In this document: piece by piece, positions 20,107 through 29,032 of the stretch
Layout of the letters: each line of letters opens with the position of its first letter
How positions within the stretch are numbered: position 1 is the first letter of the stretch
Assembly (NCBI RefSeq): GCF_008369165.1
Contig: NZ_VOBA01000001.1
Coordinates: 620,001 to 684,000 of the forward strand
DNA: 64,000 nucleotides
Direction: 5' to 3'
DNA from: Dietzia sp. ANT_WB102
Lineage (GTDB): Bacteria > Actinomycetota > Actinomycetes > Mycobacteriales > Mycobacteriaceae
The notes under the pieces: model-generated
Database searches by the model: none
The model's input: only the letters and a program-made list of their open reading frames with translations
Told to the model about the DNA's origin: nothing
Translations under genes and position numbers: made by a program

Positions 20107-20901
20107 GTGCACGGCGAGGTCCGCACCACCGAGCGACTCACCCCGTCCCTCATCCGTATCGTCCTGGGGGGCCCGGGTCTGAACAACTTCGTGATGCCGG
20201 ATGACGACACCGACGCTTACGTGAACCTGGCTGTGCCACCGCGAGGGGCCACCTACGGCCCGGTGTTCGACCCTCGCGAGGTGCGCGAGACCCACCCCCG
20301 CGAACATTGGCCGGCACGTCGGCGCTGCACGGTGCGGAGATGGAACGCAGCAGCGCGGGAGCTGACTCTGGACTTTGTGGTCCACGGCGGTTCCGGCGCG
20401 GCCGGAGCATGGGCTCTGGCTGCCCAGCCGGGCGACGTGCTGGTCTTCAACGGGCCCGGTAGCGGCTATCACCCGGACCCGACGGTCGAGTGGCATTTCA
20501 TGGCGGGTGACGAATCCGCATTGCCGGCCATCGCCGCCTCGCTGGAGAAAGTGCCCGCACACGCCCGCGTCGTGGTGCGACTGGTGTGCGACGGTCCCGA
20601 GCACGAGCTGCCCCTCGAAAGCCCTGGGCGCCTGGATCTTCGATGGGTACATCGCACTGAGGCGGATCCCGCACCATTACTCGCCGCCGTCGAGGCAGCT
20701 TCATTTCCCGGAGAAGGCGTGCAGGCCTTCATCCACGGTGAAGCAGAGGAGACACGGGCACTGCGGCGCCATGTGATCCGCGAGCGGGGGGTCTCCCGCG
20801 AGACGATGTCGTGCTCGCCGTACTGGCGGCGCGGGATGTCGGACGAGCAGTGGCGCTCGGTGAAGAGGGACTTCGTCGCGGCCATGAACTCGGAGGCCTG
20901 A
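20107..20901 (+). CDS. Siderophore-interacting protein (FAD/NAD(P)H ferric-siderophore reductase)
   Basis: A 264-residue ViuB/SIP-family flavoprotein. The flavin-binding segment is PARRRCTVRRWN near residues 74-85, followed by the VVHGGSGAAGAWAL block and the GPGSGYHP loop. The C-terminal NAD(P)H side contains WHFMAGDESALPAIAASLE, the family's most conserved stretch. The protein reduces ferric siderophores in the cytosol to release iron. The GTG start at 20107 is preceded by AAGGGAGAT. The iron box at 20039 implies induction under iron shortage. No siderophore biosynthesis or uptake genes are next to it. Confidence 0.88.
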   Translation: MHGEVRTTERLTPSLIRIVLGGPGLNNFVMPDDDTDAYVNLAVPPRGATYGPVFDPREVRETHPREHWPARRRCTVRRWNAAARELTLDFVVHGGSGAAGAWALAAQPGDVLVFNGPGSGYHPDPTVEWHFMAGDESALPAIAASLEKVPAHARVVVRLVCDGPEHELPLESPGRLDLRWVHRTEADPAPLLAAVEAASFPGEGVQAFIHGEAEETRALRRHVIRERGVSRETMSCSPYWRRGMSDEQWRSVKRDFVAAMNSEA

Positions 20902-20939
20902 TCGAATTCGGCGCGGTCGGCGAGTCGGGCGGTCCTGCC

Positions 20940-21000
20940 GACGGCGAGAGTTGCCCGAGTGAAGCGGTACCTGGACCGAAGATTCATCCGATTGCGCAGG
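20940..21000 (-). pseudogene. Relic of a second copy of the secreted-lipase 5' end
   Basis: On the minus strand this stretch reads NLRSRYRFTRATLAV. It aligns with the region around the lipase start at 19868, which reads NLRSMNRFTSAALAV when translated from slightly upstream. About three quarters of the 60 bases are identical, including the motif ACCGCTTCAC. The ATG of the lipase is replaced here by AGG, and no lipase body follows because the siderophore-interacting protein gene occupies the place. It is best explained as the remnant of a duplicated lipase promoter and signal-peptide region. Confidence 0.55.
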
Positions 21001-21094
21001 TGCGTGGAGAAATGTGCCGAGGGCACTTGTGGTCCACGTCACACGTCTGGTTGGCTCTTTTACACCGCGCCATCGCTTGACGAGAGGACTCATC

Positions 21095-21460
21095 ATGAGT
21101 CTGGCAGAGCTGAAGATGATCACCGTGGACTGCGCAGACCCGCCCGCGTCGGCGACCTTCTGGTCTCACGTACTGGGCTGGGACGTGGCGCACTCCCAGG
21201 ACGAATACGCGATGCTGTCGGGGCCGACAAGTGCACTGGGATTCGGTCTCGTGCCCGACTACCGGGCACCAACCTGGCCCAACTCGCACGGCTCCAAGCA
21301 GTTTCACTTCGACCTCGCGGTAGACGACCTCGCGACTGCCGAGGACGCGATGGTCGCTCTCGGCGCCCGGGTGCCGGATGAGCAGCCCGGGGACTCCTGG
21401 CGCGTGCTGATAGATCCGGGCGGTCATCCCTTCTGCCTGACCCTCGCCAGTAACTGGTAA
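21095..21460 (+). CDS. VOC-superfamily (glyoxalase/bleomycin-resistance fold) protein
   Basis: A 121-residue two-module VOC protein: LKMITVDCADPPASATFWSHVLGW is the standard first beta-alpha-beta unit, and KQFHFDLAVDDLATAEDAMVALGA with LIDPGGHPFCLT is the second. Putative metal ligands are H in FHFDL and the acidic residue near the end. Function ranges widely in this family (isomerases, dioxygenases, drug binding) and the sequence does not decide. The ATG start at 21095 follows a GAGAGGA. It is probably co-transcribed with the DUF1801 gene 22 bases downstream. Confidence 0.8.
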   Translation: MSLAELKMITVDCADPPASATFWSHVLGWDVAHSQDEYAMLSGPTSALGFGLVPDYRAPTWPNSHGSKQFHFDLAVDDLATAEDAMVALGARVPDEQPGDSWRVLIDPGGHPFCLTLASNW

Positions 21461-21482
21461 CTGCCTCGAATCGAGGGTGGAG

Positions 21483-21905
21483 ATGACCGGTAGGGCGAGT
21501 CCTGCGAAGGCGGCGGTCGGAGACGAGCCGGTCTTCGCCTACATCGCCAGCCTCCCGCAGCCGCAACGCGAGATCGCCAAGGCAGTGGACGCGCTCGCGG
21601 CCCGGACGCTTCCCAGCCTGCAGCGGTCGGTCAAGTGGGGGATGGCGTACTACGGAGTCGGCGAGGGGTGGTGCTTCAGCTGCGGCGGATTCGCCGGACA
21701 TGTGAAGCTCATGTTCATCAACGGAGCAACGTTGCTCGACCCAGTACCTCCCGTGACGCCCGTCGGGATGGGCAGAGCGACACGCGGGATCGAACTAGCG
21801 GCGATCGGGGACCTCGACGAACGACAGGTCGCTGCGTGGATGAGGCAGATCGCGGCGAGGCCCGGCATCGGCGGTCAGAAGCAGAAGACCCGCGACGTGA
21901 CCTGA
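21483..21905 (+). CDS. DUF1801 (YdhG-like) protein
   Basis: A 140-residue member of the DUF1801 fold: IASLPQPQREIAKAVDALAARTLPS leads into SVKWGMAYYGVGEGWCFSCGGFAGHVKLMFINGATL, the typical core with a conserved tryptophan-glycine pair and the HVKLMF strand. The biochemical role of the family is unknown to me. ATG 21483 is used; an in-frame GTG at 21477 adds two residues. It probably forms a two-gene unit with the VOC protein. Confidence 0.75.
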   Translation: MTGRASPAKAAVGDEPVFAYIASLPQPQREIAKAVDALAARTLPSLQRSVKWGMAYYGVGEGWCFSCGGFAGHVKLMFINGATLLDPVPPVTPVGMGRATRGIELAAIGDLDERQVAAWMRQIAARPGIGGQKQKTRDVT

Positions 21906-21941
21906 GGACACGAGGCCGGGCGGACCTCGACACGCCTCCGA

Positions 21942-22808
21942 TCAGCACCGATAGAGGCCCGGGCCGTCGACTTTCACGGTGGACAGGAAGTGACGGCCGG
22001 CCTCATATGCCGAGGCGATCAACGGTGTGGACCCGGTGAAGTCCAGCGGAGACAGGCCAGGGAGGTACTCGGGGCCGGGCAATACCAGGACGGGGACCTC
22101 CCTCGCTGCAACCGGTAGGTCGCGCTCCATCTGCTGCCGGGCCGCGATCGTGGCCGCGTAAAGGATCGCTTCGGGAACCGTGGTGGGTCGCTTGATCTGA
22201 CGATCGGGGTAGTTGCAGTCGAGGACCACCAGCGACCCGGCACCCATCGCCAGGGCCTCGAGTACCGGCGTGTTGACGGCGAGTCCTCCGTCGTAGAGAT
22301 CACGACCCCCGCGATGGACCACCGGGAACACCCCCGGGATGGCTGAACTGGCCAGCATCGCGCTGAGCAGAGGGCCGTCGGTGAGCTGAACCGGCTCCGC
22401 GGTGTCCGCGTCCACGGCCATCGCGAGGTACGGGAGCGGTAGTTGGCCGATCTCCTCCTCACCGATCTCCTCGGCGACCAGGCGACCGATCCGGGGGCTG
22501 TCGTAGAGGTTCGTGCGACTACGCAGCACCGTGGTCACACGTGCCCAGAGGCCCCCCGGCATGATCATGTCGGTCTCGAGGTCGTGCCAGATGTGTGAGA
22601 GCCGGTGCGCGGCTCCCACCGGATCCGAGGCGACGACGGCACCGTTGAGGGCCCCGACGGAGGTTCCTGCGACGAGGTCGGCACGTACCGGAACCTCCGC
22701 GAGGGCTTCGAGCATTCCGACCTGGGCCGCTCCGAGGCTGCCGCCCCCGCCGAGGACGAACCCGATCGGGCGGGGCAGCTGATCGGCAAGATCGTGACTC
22801 TCAGTCAT
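21942..22808 (-). CDS. Patatin-like phospholipase
   Basis: A 288-residue patatin/RssA-type serine hydrolase. The oxyanion loop is GGGGSLGAAQVG (20-31), the nucleophile GTSVG (S50) and the catalytic Asp lies in YDGGLAVN, so the Ser-Asp dyad is complete. There is no signal peptide, so it likely acts on cytosolic-face lipids. ATG 22808 begins MTESHDLADQ; a GTG six bases upstream is possible. It stands alone, convergent with the DUF1801 gene and divergent from the YhgE/Pip pair. Confidence 0.87.
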   Translation of the reverse strand: MTESHDLADQLPRPIGFVLGGGGSLGAAQVGMLEALAEVPVRADLVAGTSVGALNGAVVASDPVGAAHRLSHIWHDLETDMIMPGGLWARVTTVLRSRTNLYDSPRIGRLVAEEIGEEEIGQLPLPYLAMAVDADTAEPVQLTDGPLLSAMLASSAIPGVFPVVHRGGRDLYDGGLAVNTPVLEALAMGAGSLVVLDCNYPDRQIKRPTTVPEAILYAATIAARQQMERDLPVAAREVPVLVLPGPEYLPGLSPLDFTGSTPLIASAYEAGRHFLSTVKVDGPGLYRC

Positions 22809-22972
22809 GGCCACGAACGTACCCGCGGGGGCCGCTGAAAGTGCCCGAGAAGTGGTCTTGAGCAGAGGCGGGCGGTGTAACGTTCGAGAGGATCAATCCC
22901 GCCCAGGCGGACTCCTCTGACCATCGGTGAACTCCGAACGGCCCCGGGACGGCGACCCGCAGGGAGATGTGG

Positions 22973-25627
22973 ATGCGCACTGTCTTCAGCGTGTTCGCGC
23001 GAGACGTCAGACGGCTCGCGCTCGTACGTAAAGCGTGGATCGTCATCCTCGGGGTCATGATCACCCCCTCGCTATACGCCTGGGTCAACATCACGGCCTT
23101 CTGGGACCCGTACTCGCGGACAGAGAACATCAGCGTCGCCGTCGTGAACCTGGACGAGGGCGGATCGTCGACCGCGACGGGTGAAGTCGACGTCGGCAGT
23201 CAGCTGGTCGACCAGCTCGAGAAAAATGATCAGCTCGGGTGGCAGTTCCTCGACGAGGACGACGCGATGGAGGCGGTCAGGAGCGGCACGAGCTACGCGG
23301 CGATCATCGTCCCACCGGATTTCACCCGGGATCTCCTCAGCATCACCTCCGGTGCCTTCACGCCCCCTTCCCTCACGTACTACGTCAACGAGAAGTCGAA
23401 CGCGGTCGCCCCAAAGATCACCGACGTCGGCGCCTCCACGCTCGACACGCAGGTCAACAGCACGTTCGTCTCGGTCGTCGCGAAGGCGGTGACGGAGGAG
23501 TTGAGCGCCGCCGGTGACAATGTCGAACGCCGGCTGCTGGAGGCACGGAACGGCACCGTCGATGCGCTCGACGGTGCGGTCGGCAGTGTCGCGTCCGCAC
23601 GCGAGCGGATCAGAGATGTCACCGCGGGTCTGTCGCGCGCCCGGAGCGGCCTCGGCTCGGCAGGGGACACACTCGACACAGTCGACGCCACTCTGGGCGA
23701 CGTCCAGACCGCCGTCGGCCAGGCGCGGGAGATAGCGGACGAGGCACAGCAGGAACTGGCCACCCTCACCGGCTCGTTGACGACCACCTACGTCTCGGGA
23801 GCCACACTGCTGGCCGACGCGGCGTCGACGCTGAACGGCTCGGTCGCAAGGGGCACATCGGGACTTGAGCGCGCGAACGTCGCCGTCCGCTCCGGACTCG
23901 ACGACGCCGACGCGATCGCCACCAAGACCGGCGAGGCCCTCAGTGAAGTCCAGGCACTGCTCGCCGCGGCCGCCCCCGACTCCGCGCTGTCCGGCCGGTT
24001 GAGCGAGGCCGTCAGCGCGTTGCAGGACCCTGTCACCGGGGACCAGAACGTCCTCGCCCGGGTGCGGCAGCTCAACGCGGACGTGGCAGCAGCCACGACC
24101 GCGATCCGGTCCTCGGCGGACGCGATCGATACAGCGGCTGACGCTGCAGGAGCGTCGGCACGATCGGTCCGCGACGTCCTGGTACAGACCGGGCCCGACC
24201 TCAACGGCGCGATGTCGCGGCTGTCGGCGAGCGCGGGTGCGCTGTCCTTTGCGATCGACTCTCAACGCACGCAACTGGGGCAGGCGCAGAAGCTACTCAC
24301 GGGCCTGGGCGACCAGCTCGGTGAGACGGCGACGGCGCTCACCGCGCTCGACGGCACTCTCGCCGGTGCGGAGTCCGGACTTGAGAGTGTGCGCACCGAC
24401 GTCGTCGCCCTCAGCACGGCGGACGCCTGGGACGCCCTCGGTACGCTGACGGGCCTCGATGCCGAGGAGATCGCCCAGTTCATGGCGTCGCCCGTCGAGG
24501 TGGACGAGCACCCGGTGTTCCCTGTCGCCGCCTACGGGGATGCGATGGCACCCCTGTTCGCGAACCTTTCCCTGTGGATCGGCGCATTCGTCCTCGTCGT
24601 CATCTTCAAGCTCGAAGTCGACCGAGAGGGGTTCACCGGGCTGACGACGAGGCAGGCCTATCTCGGGCGGTGGATGCTGCTCGCCGCGATGAACGTCGTC
24701 CAGGCACTCATCCTGTCCATCGGCACCCTCGTCATCGGTGTGGAGGCGGCCAGTGTCCTCGCGTTCGTGGCGACCAGCGTGCTCATCGGTCTTGCGTACT
24801 TGAGCATCATCTACGCACTCTCGGTGACCTTTGGATATGTGGGTAAGGGCCTGTGCGTACTGCTCATCATCATGCAGATCCCCGGCGCGGCGGGCCTGTA
24901 CCCGATCGAGCTGATGCCGGGGTTCTTCCGGGCGCTGTACCCCTTCCTCCCGTTCACCTACGGCATCGACGCCATGCGGGAGACGCTCAGCGGCTTTTAC
25001 GGCAATCACTACTGGAAGAACATGGCAGTCTTGGCGGTGGTTGTCGTCCTGTCGTTCCTCCTCGGCCTCACCCTCCGTAAGCGGCTCGGCAACTTCGCGC
25101 TTCTGTTCAGCCGCAGGCTCGCCAGCACGCAGCTTCTGGTGACGGAGGACGTACACATCACCAGGCGCCGCTACCGGCTGCCGCAGATCATCCACGCGCT
25201 GTCGAACGGGGGAGAATATCGGCGGGTCGTCGCAGCCAGAGCACGTAGGTTCACGGAGAACTATCCGATTCTGCTGCGCGCCACCTTCGCCGTCGCCCTC
25301 GTGGCCCTGCTGTCCCTCGGGCTCCTCGGCTGGCTGATCCCCGGCGGTAAGGCCGTCATCCTCGGACTCTGGGTGCTGTTCACCCTCCTCGTCGTCGGGG
25401 TCCTCGTGGTGCTCGAATACGTCAAGCAGAGCATCGGGTTCGCGACAGAACTGGGCGCGATGTCCGACTCGGACCTGCGCCGAGAGCTCGTCAGTGTCGG
25501 CACCGGGCACGACGCGATGGCACCGGATCCGTCAGGTCCGGCGGAGCCTGGGGAACCACACACGGAATTCGACCCGGAGCCGGACGGGGACCCGGGCGAG
25601 CGCGCCGAACGAGGTGAGCTCGAGTGA
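22973..25627 (+). CDS. YhgE/Pip-family membrane protein (ABC-2 permease-like), first of a pair
   Basis: An 884-residue protein with the family architecture: one N-terminal membrane span (AWIVILGVMITPSLYAWVNI), then a large external domain of about 480 residues that begins NITAFWDPYSRTENISVAVVN and continues as alanine-rich helices likely to be coiled-coil. A C-terminal block of at least six spans follows (from LSLWIGAFVLVVIF). Two additional spans (LLRATFAVALVALLSLGLLG and a second) precede an acidic tail. YhgE/Pip proteins resemble phage-infection and type VII secretion-linked ABC-2 transporters; no ATPase is present here. ATG 22973 is preferred to ATG 22967 because of the distance to AGGGAG. 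The stop overlaps the next start (GTGA). Confidence 0.85.
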   Translation: MRTVFSVFARDVRRLALVRKAWIVILGVMITPSLYAWVNITAFWDPYSRTENISVAVVNLDEGGSSTATGEVDVGSQLVDQLEKNDQLGWQFLDEDDAMEAVRSGTSYAAIIVPPDFTRDLLSITSGAFTPPSLTYYVNEKSNAVAPKITDVGASTLDTQVNSTFVSVVAKAVTEELSAAGDNVERRLLEARNGTVDALDGAVGSVASARERIRDVTAGLSRARSGLGSAGDTLDTVDATLGDVQTAVGQAREIADEAQQELATLTGSLTTTYVSGATLLADAASTLNGSVARGTSGLERANVAVRSGLDDADAIATKTGEALSEVQALLAAAAPDSALSGRLSEAVSALQDPVTGDQNVLARVRQLNADVAAATTAIRSSADAIDTAADAAGASARSVRDVLVQTGPDLNGAMSRLSASAGALSFAIDSQRTQLGQAQKLLTGLGDQLGETATALTALDGTLAGAESGLESVRTDVVALSTADAWDALGTLTGLDAEEIAQFMASPVEVDEHPVFPVAAYGDAMAPLFANLSLWIGAFVLVVIFKLEVDREGFTGLTTRQAYLGRWMLLAAMNVVQALILSIGTLVIGVEAASVLAFVATSVLIGLAYLSIIYALSVTFGYVGKGLCVLLIIMQIPGAAGLYPIELMPGFFRALYPFLPFTYGIDAMRETLSGFYGNHYWKNMAVLAVVVVLSFLLGLTLRKRLGNFALLFSRRLASTQLLVTEDVHITRRRYRLPQIIHALSNGGEYRRVVAARARRFTENYPILLRATFAVALVALLSLGLLGWLIPGGKAVILGLWVLFTLLVVGVLVVLEYVKQSIGFATELGAMSDSDLRRELVSVGTGHDAMAPDPSGPAEPGEPHTEFDPEPDGDPGERAERGELE

Positions 25628-27810
25628 GGAACAGCTGGAAACTCTTTCGCCACGACCTGCATCACAGCACGACCAACGTCATGGCGATCGTCGTCCTTGC
25701 CGGGCTGATCTTGATCCCTTCTCTGTTCACGTGGTTCAACGTGATCGCCACCTGGGACCCGTTCGGCAACACGAAGAACCTCACTGTCGCTGTAGCCAAC
25801 ACCGACCAGGGATATCAGAGTGACCTCATCCCGTTGCGGGTCAACATCGGCGAGCAGGCGCTCTCCTCGCTGCGGGCGAACAATGACCTGAACTGGGTGA
25901 TCACCACGCGGGACGATGCGATCGAGGGCACGAGGTCTGGGGAGTATTATGCGGCCCTCGTGCTGCCGCCGGAGTTCAGCGCCGACATGATGACGTTCTA
26001 CGAGGACGGCGGTGAGCGGACCGCGATCGAGTACTACACCAATGAGAAGAAGAACGCGATCGCGCCCAACATCACCGAGCAGGGCGCGACCGAGGTGTCG
26101 ACGAACATCAATGAGCAGTTCTCCGCGACACTGGGTGAAGTAGGACTCCGGATCATCTCCTCGCTGTCTAAGGAGTTGAACGACGCCGACACCCAGGTCG
26201 CGCTGTCCCGTCTCGAGGCACGCGTCAACCAGGTTGCGGCGCAACTCCGTGCGGGAGCGGACACCGCGGACATGTTCGCCGCATTGATTGCCTCGAGCAC
26301 CCCGCTGGTGAGAAGCGCCTCTGACCTGGCCACGTCGTCGGGCCGCGCGCTGAGTGAGGCCTCCGAGGCGATTGACGGCGGCGCCGACGCCGCGCGGTCG
26401 CTGACCTCGGCATTGACCTCGGCGGCGGGGTCGCTCGGAGGTGCGCTGTCGGCGAGCGACGAGAGCTATCAGGCGGTGTCGGACCGGATCGAACACCTTT
26501 ACGCCTCACTCGACACGCAATCCGGCAGCACCGCAGACGCCATCGATGCGGTGGCGACGAGGGTGCAGATCCAGATCGATCAGTACGTCGCCCTGCGGGC
26601 CAGTGCCGCAGCCACCGTCGGTCCGGTGGTCCCCGACACCGCCAGGGGCGACTTCGACCTCGTCCTCTCGCGGCTCGACAACGCCATCGCGCGGCAGCAG
26701 GCGCTGATGGACGGCCTCGAGGACGCAGCGCGGCAACTGCGGAGCGCCAACGCGGATACCGGAGCGGCTCGCCAGCAGGCGCTCGGGCTGGTGGCGGACG
26801 CGAGGGCAGCCATCGGGAGCGCCAAGACTGCCTACGACACCAGCCTGAAACCCAAGCTGGAGGCCCTCGGCTCCACTCTGGCGTCCATCGATGCCGGGAT
26901 CACCGCCGTCGGTGACGATGTGTCGTCCGCGACGACGTCACTCTCCAGCGGGTCGAACTCGCTACTCGATCGCCTCTCGGAGGCGGAGTCGACGACCTCG
27001 TCGATCTCTGACTCCCTCGTGGACGCCGCCGGCCGCTTCGACGAACTGTCCGCGGCGTTGGCGGAGGCCAGCGACACGGGCGACCTTCGCGCGCTCACCG
27101 ACCTGATTGGCAGCGACCCGGGGATGCTGGCCACCTCGCTATCGAAACCCGTGGAACTCGAGCGCGTCCCAGTGTTCTCCGTGGCGAGCTTCGGTAGTGC
27201 GATGACCCCGCTGTACATGATGCTCGGGTTGTGGGTGGGCGCGCTGCTGGCGTCAGTGGCGATCCGCGTCGACGTTCCGGTGGGCACGCTGCCCGGTGTC
27301 GAACCGCTCACCCCGGAACAGACCTATCTCGGACGGTACGGGATCTTCGCACTCGTCGGGTTCGCGCAGAGCACGCTCGTCAGCGTCGGCGTGATCCTGT
27401 TCGTCCGGATCGAGCCGGCGCACCCGTGGTTGCTGGTGCTCGCCGCCTGGGTCATGTCACTCGTCTTCACGCTCATCACCTACACGTTGGTGGTCGCGTT
27501 CGGGAATGCGGGTAAGGCGCTCTCGGTCCTTCTCCTGGTCTTCCAGATTGCTGGTTCCGGAGGCGCCTACCCTCTGCAGGTGCTCCCGCAGTGGTTCCAG
27601 AACATCAGCCCGTTCTTGCCCGGGACCCATGCGGTCAACGCGGTCCGCTCGGCGATCGCGGGAGTCTACGCAGGTGATTACTGGATATCGTTGGCGTGGC
27701 TCGTGCTGTTCGTCGTGCCGATGCTGCTGTTGGGATTCGTTCTCAGGCGACCGTTGCTGGGTGTCCACGAGAACATGTTGCGTGAGCTCGAGTCGACCAA
27801 GCTCATGTGA
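25624..27810 (+). CDS. YhgE/Pip-family membrane protein, second of a pair
   Basis: A 728-residue paralogue of the preceding protein: N-terminal span VLAGLILIPSLFTWFNVI, external segment starting ATWDPFGNTKNLTVAVANTD, the FYAAL-type core (GEYYAALVLPPEFSADM) and a YYTNEKKNAIAPNITEQGA motif that mirrors YYVNEKSNAVAPKITDVGA of the first. A long helical domain and six C-terminal spans follow. It lacks the extra C-terminal spans and acidic tail of its partner. The GTGA overlap means coupled translation and suggests a heteromeric complex. Function is unknown; export of an envelope component is plausible. Confidence 0.85.
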   Translation: MRNSWKLFRHDLHHSTTNVMAIVVLAGLILIPSLFTWFNVIATWDPFGNTKNLTVAVANTDQGYQSDLIPLRVNIGEQALSSLRANNDLNWVITTRDDAIEGTRSGEYYAALVLPPEFSADMMTFYEDGGERTAIEYYTNEKKNAIAPNITEQGATEVSTNINEQFSATLGEVGLRIISSLSKELNDADTQVALSRLEARVNQVAAQLRAGADTADMFAALIASSTPLVRSASDLATSSGRALSEASEAIDGGADAARSLTSALTSAAGSLGGALSASDESYQAVSDRIEHLYASLDTQSGSTADAIDAVATRVQIQIDQYVALRASAAATVGPVVPDTARGDFDLVLSRLDNAIARQQALMDGLEDAARQLRSANADTGAARQQALGLVADARAAIGSAKTAYDTSLKPKLEALGSTLASIDAGITAVGDDVSSATTSLSSGSNSLLDRLSEAESTTSSISDSLVDAAGRFDELSAALAEASDTGDLRALTDLIGSDPGMLATSLSKPVELERVPVFSVASFGSAMTPLYMMLGLWVGALLASVAIRVDVPVGTLPGVEPLTPEQTYLGRYGIFALVGFAQSTLVSVGVILFVRIEPAHPWLLVLAAWVMSLVFTLITYTLVVAFGNAGKALSVLLLVFQIAGSGGAYPLQVLPQWFQNISPFLPGTHAVNAVRSAIAGVYAGDYWISLAWLVLFVVPMLLLGFVLRRPLLGVHENMLRELESTKLM

Positions 27811-27813
27811 CGC

Positions 27814-27837
27814 GCGGCGGGAGTAGTTGCCCGCCGC
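27814..27837 (+). terminator. Hairpin terminator after the YhgE/Pip pair
   Basis: GCGGCGGG (27814-27821) pairs with CCCGCCGC (27830-27837) around an eight-base AT-containing loop, three bases after the stop codon. There is no U-run, as is common in actinobacteria. Confidence 0.55.
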
Positions 27838-27930
27838 TGACGGCATCCCGGATCGGGAAGCGGACTCCAGGTCGATGATGGTCTTGGCCCTGGAATGTTC
27901 GGCATCGGGCAGTCGGTGCCCGTGCGTGCA

Positions 27931-28731
27931 CTACAGGGGAGTGACGGTGATGGCGGCGGCAACCTGATCGCCTGTGCACATCCACATCTGTAGTTGGTCC
28001 CCCTGCAGGCGGCGGCGCACGGTCACAGTCGCGCCCGGTGGTATCGGGCGCAGGTACTCGATCACCATTCGGTGCGGTACGGAGCGCAGGCCCGGATGGT
28101 CGAGCAGTTCGTCCTCGACCGCACTGAGGTAGGCGGCGTTGTTGAGGTGCCGGAGCGGGTCGAAGTCGGTGCTGCGGAGGATGTGTTGCCGATCTGGTGG
28201 CGCCTGGGGGTCGTCGGACTGCGATGGCAGGGCGGCGGTCATGCCGTGCCAGCGCAGGCGATGTGTCTCCGTCATCGCCGCGAGCATGTCGAAGCCGGAA
28301 GGGCTGATGCGCGTCGGCGTGCCTTCGGTGTTGACGGAGATCCAAAATGCCTCGGTCTCCACCAGGCCGGCCGGCCGCTCGTGGGGGTTGACCCTGTTCC
28401 TCTCGGGCTCCGAAGTGAGGCGAACCCGCATGCTCGCCCACCGAGTCGACACCGCTGAACACCAGCGATGCAGGTGCACCGTCGCGGGCCAGGTTATCGG
28501 CTCGAGGACGTCGATCACGGTGCGGCGCACGATCCAGTAGGGGTCTGAGTCTGCGTGATCGGTGGCCTCGAGGTCGTCGTTGGCGATGTCCTGGAGATAG
28601 CGCGCGATGCTGTCGAGGCGGAGGTGGCGCTCCGGATCGACGTCCGCGGTCCGTACGCGGTAAGACGTGGAGTAGCCGGTCGCTGTTGCTGATGGCGGGG
28701 GCAGGGGCGGCCCATAGTCGAGTGCCGTCAT
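27931..28731 (-). CDS. Acyl-ACP thioesterase-like double hotdog protein
   Basis: A 266-residue protein of two hotdog halves in the FatA/acyl-ACP thioesterase family. The first half has TSYRVRTADVDPERHLRLDSIARYLQD and DPYWIVRRTVIDV. The second has STDFDPLRHLNNAAYLSAVEDEL, whose DPLRHLNN is the usual conserved Asn/His stretch. It probably hydrolyses acyl-ACP or acyl-CoA in the cytosol; the acyl chain cannot be predicted. ATG 28731 begins MTALDYGPP. A CRP/GlxR-like site sits 18 bases upstream of the start. It is monocistronic. Confidence 0.8.
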   Translation of the reverse strand: MTALDYGPPLPPPSATATGYSTSYRVRTADVDPERHLRLDSIARYLQDIANDDLEATDHADSDPYWIVRRTVIDVLEPITWPATVHLHRWCSAVSTRWASMRVRLTSEPERNRVNPHERPAGLVETEAFWISVNTEGTPTRISPSGFDMLAAMTETHRLRWHGMTAALPSQSDDPQAPPDRQHILRSTDFDPLRHLNNAAYLSAVEDELLDHPGLRSVPHRMVIEYLRPIPPGATVTVRRRLQGDQLQMWMCTGDQVAAAITVTPL

Positions 28732-29032
28732 GACGCTACCCCCCAGATGTGTGATGCAGGTCACTGTACCGGGTCGACCGAGGTCCAGTGGATCGGCAAC
28801 GCGTATCTGCTGCCACTCGGAGCCGTGGAGCGCATCGGTGGCGCGCTGGGAGACCACCAGGGCCGGAAGCGGATCTTCCGGGCCGATTCGGACGGGTGAG
28901 GCGTGACCACGAAGACCCTGAACCGTGCATGTATAGGCGCTCGCGTGAGGAATCCGGTTGTCGTGACGTCTTAAGGGTGTAGGTGATCGCCACACGGTCG
29001 GCCGGAGGCCGATCGTCGGATGAGGAGGAAAT
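28732..29032. other. Divergent intergenic region (301 bases) between thioesterase and Asp23 genes
   Basis: No convincing coding sequence was seen here. It contains the CRP/GlxR-like site at 28750-28765, a small inverted repeat CGGCC-GGA-GGCCG at 28999-29011 shortly before the Asp23 start, and a GAGGAGGAAAT ribosome-binding site. It must hold promoters in both directions; I could not identify a sure -35/-10 pair for the sigma-factor cluster. Confidence 0.5.
28750..28765. promoter_or_regulatory. CRP/GlxR-like site upstream of the acyl-ACP thioesterase
   Basis: TGTGATGCAGGTCACT matches the TGTGANNNNNNTCACA consensus at nine of its ten defined positions, the last base differing. Its position 18 bases before the thioesterase start codon favours a repressing role. 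Confidence 0.5.

Noticed and set aside
20469-21026. A 185-codon minus-strand frame containing the lipase-like start
   Set aside because: Only the first part (20940-21000) is meaningful, as a relic; the rest is antisense to the siderophore-interacting protein gene.
28955-28985. GGAAT ... GTCTT as an ECF-sigma autoregulated promoter for the Asp23 cluster
   Set aside because: The spacing (14 bases) is shorter than expected for ECF promoters, so I could not support it.
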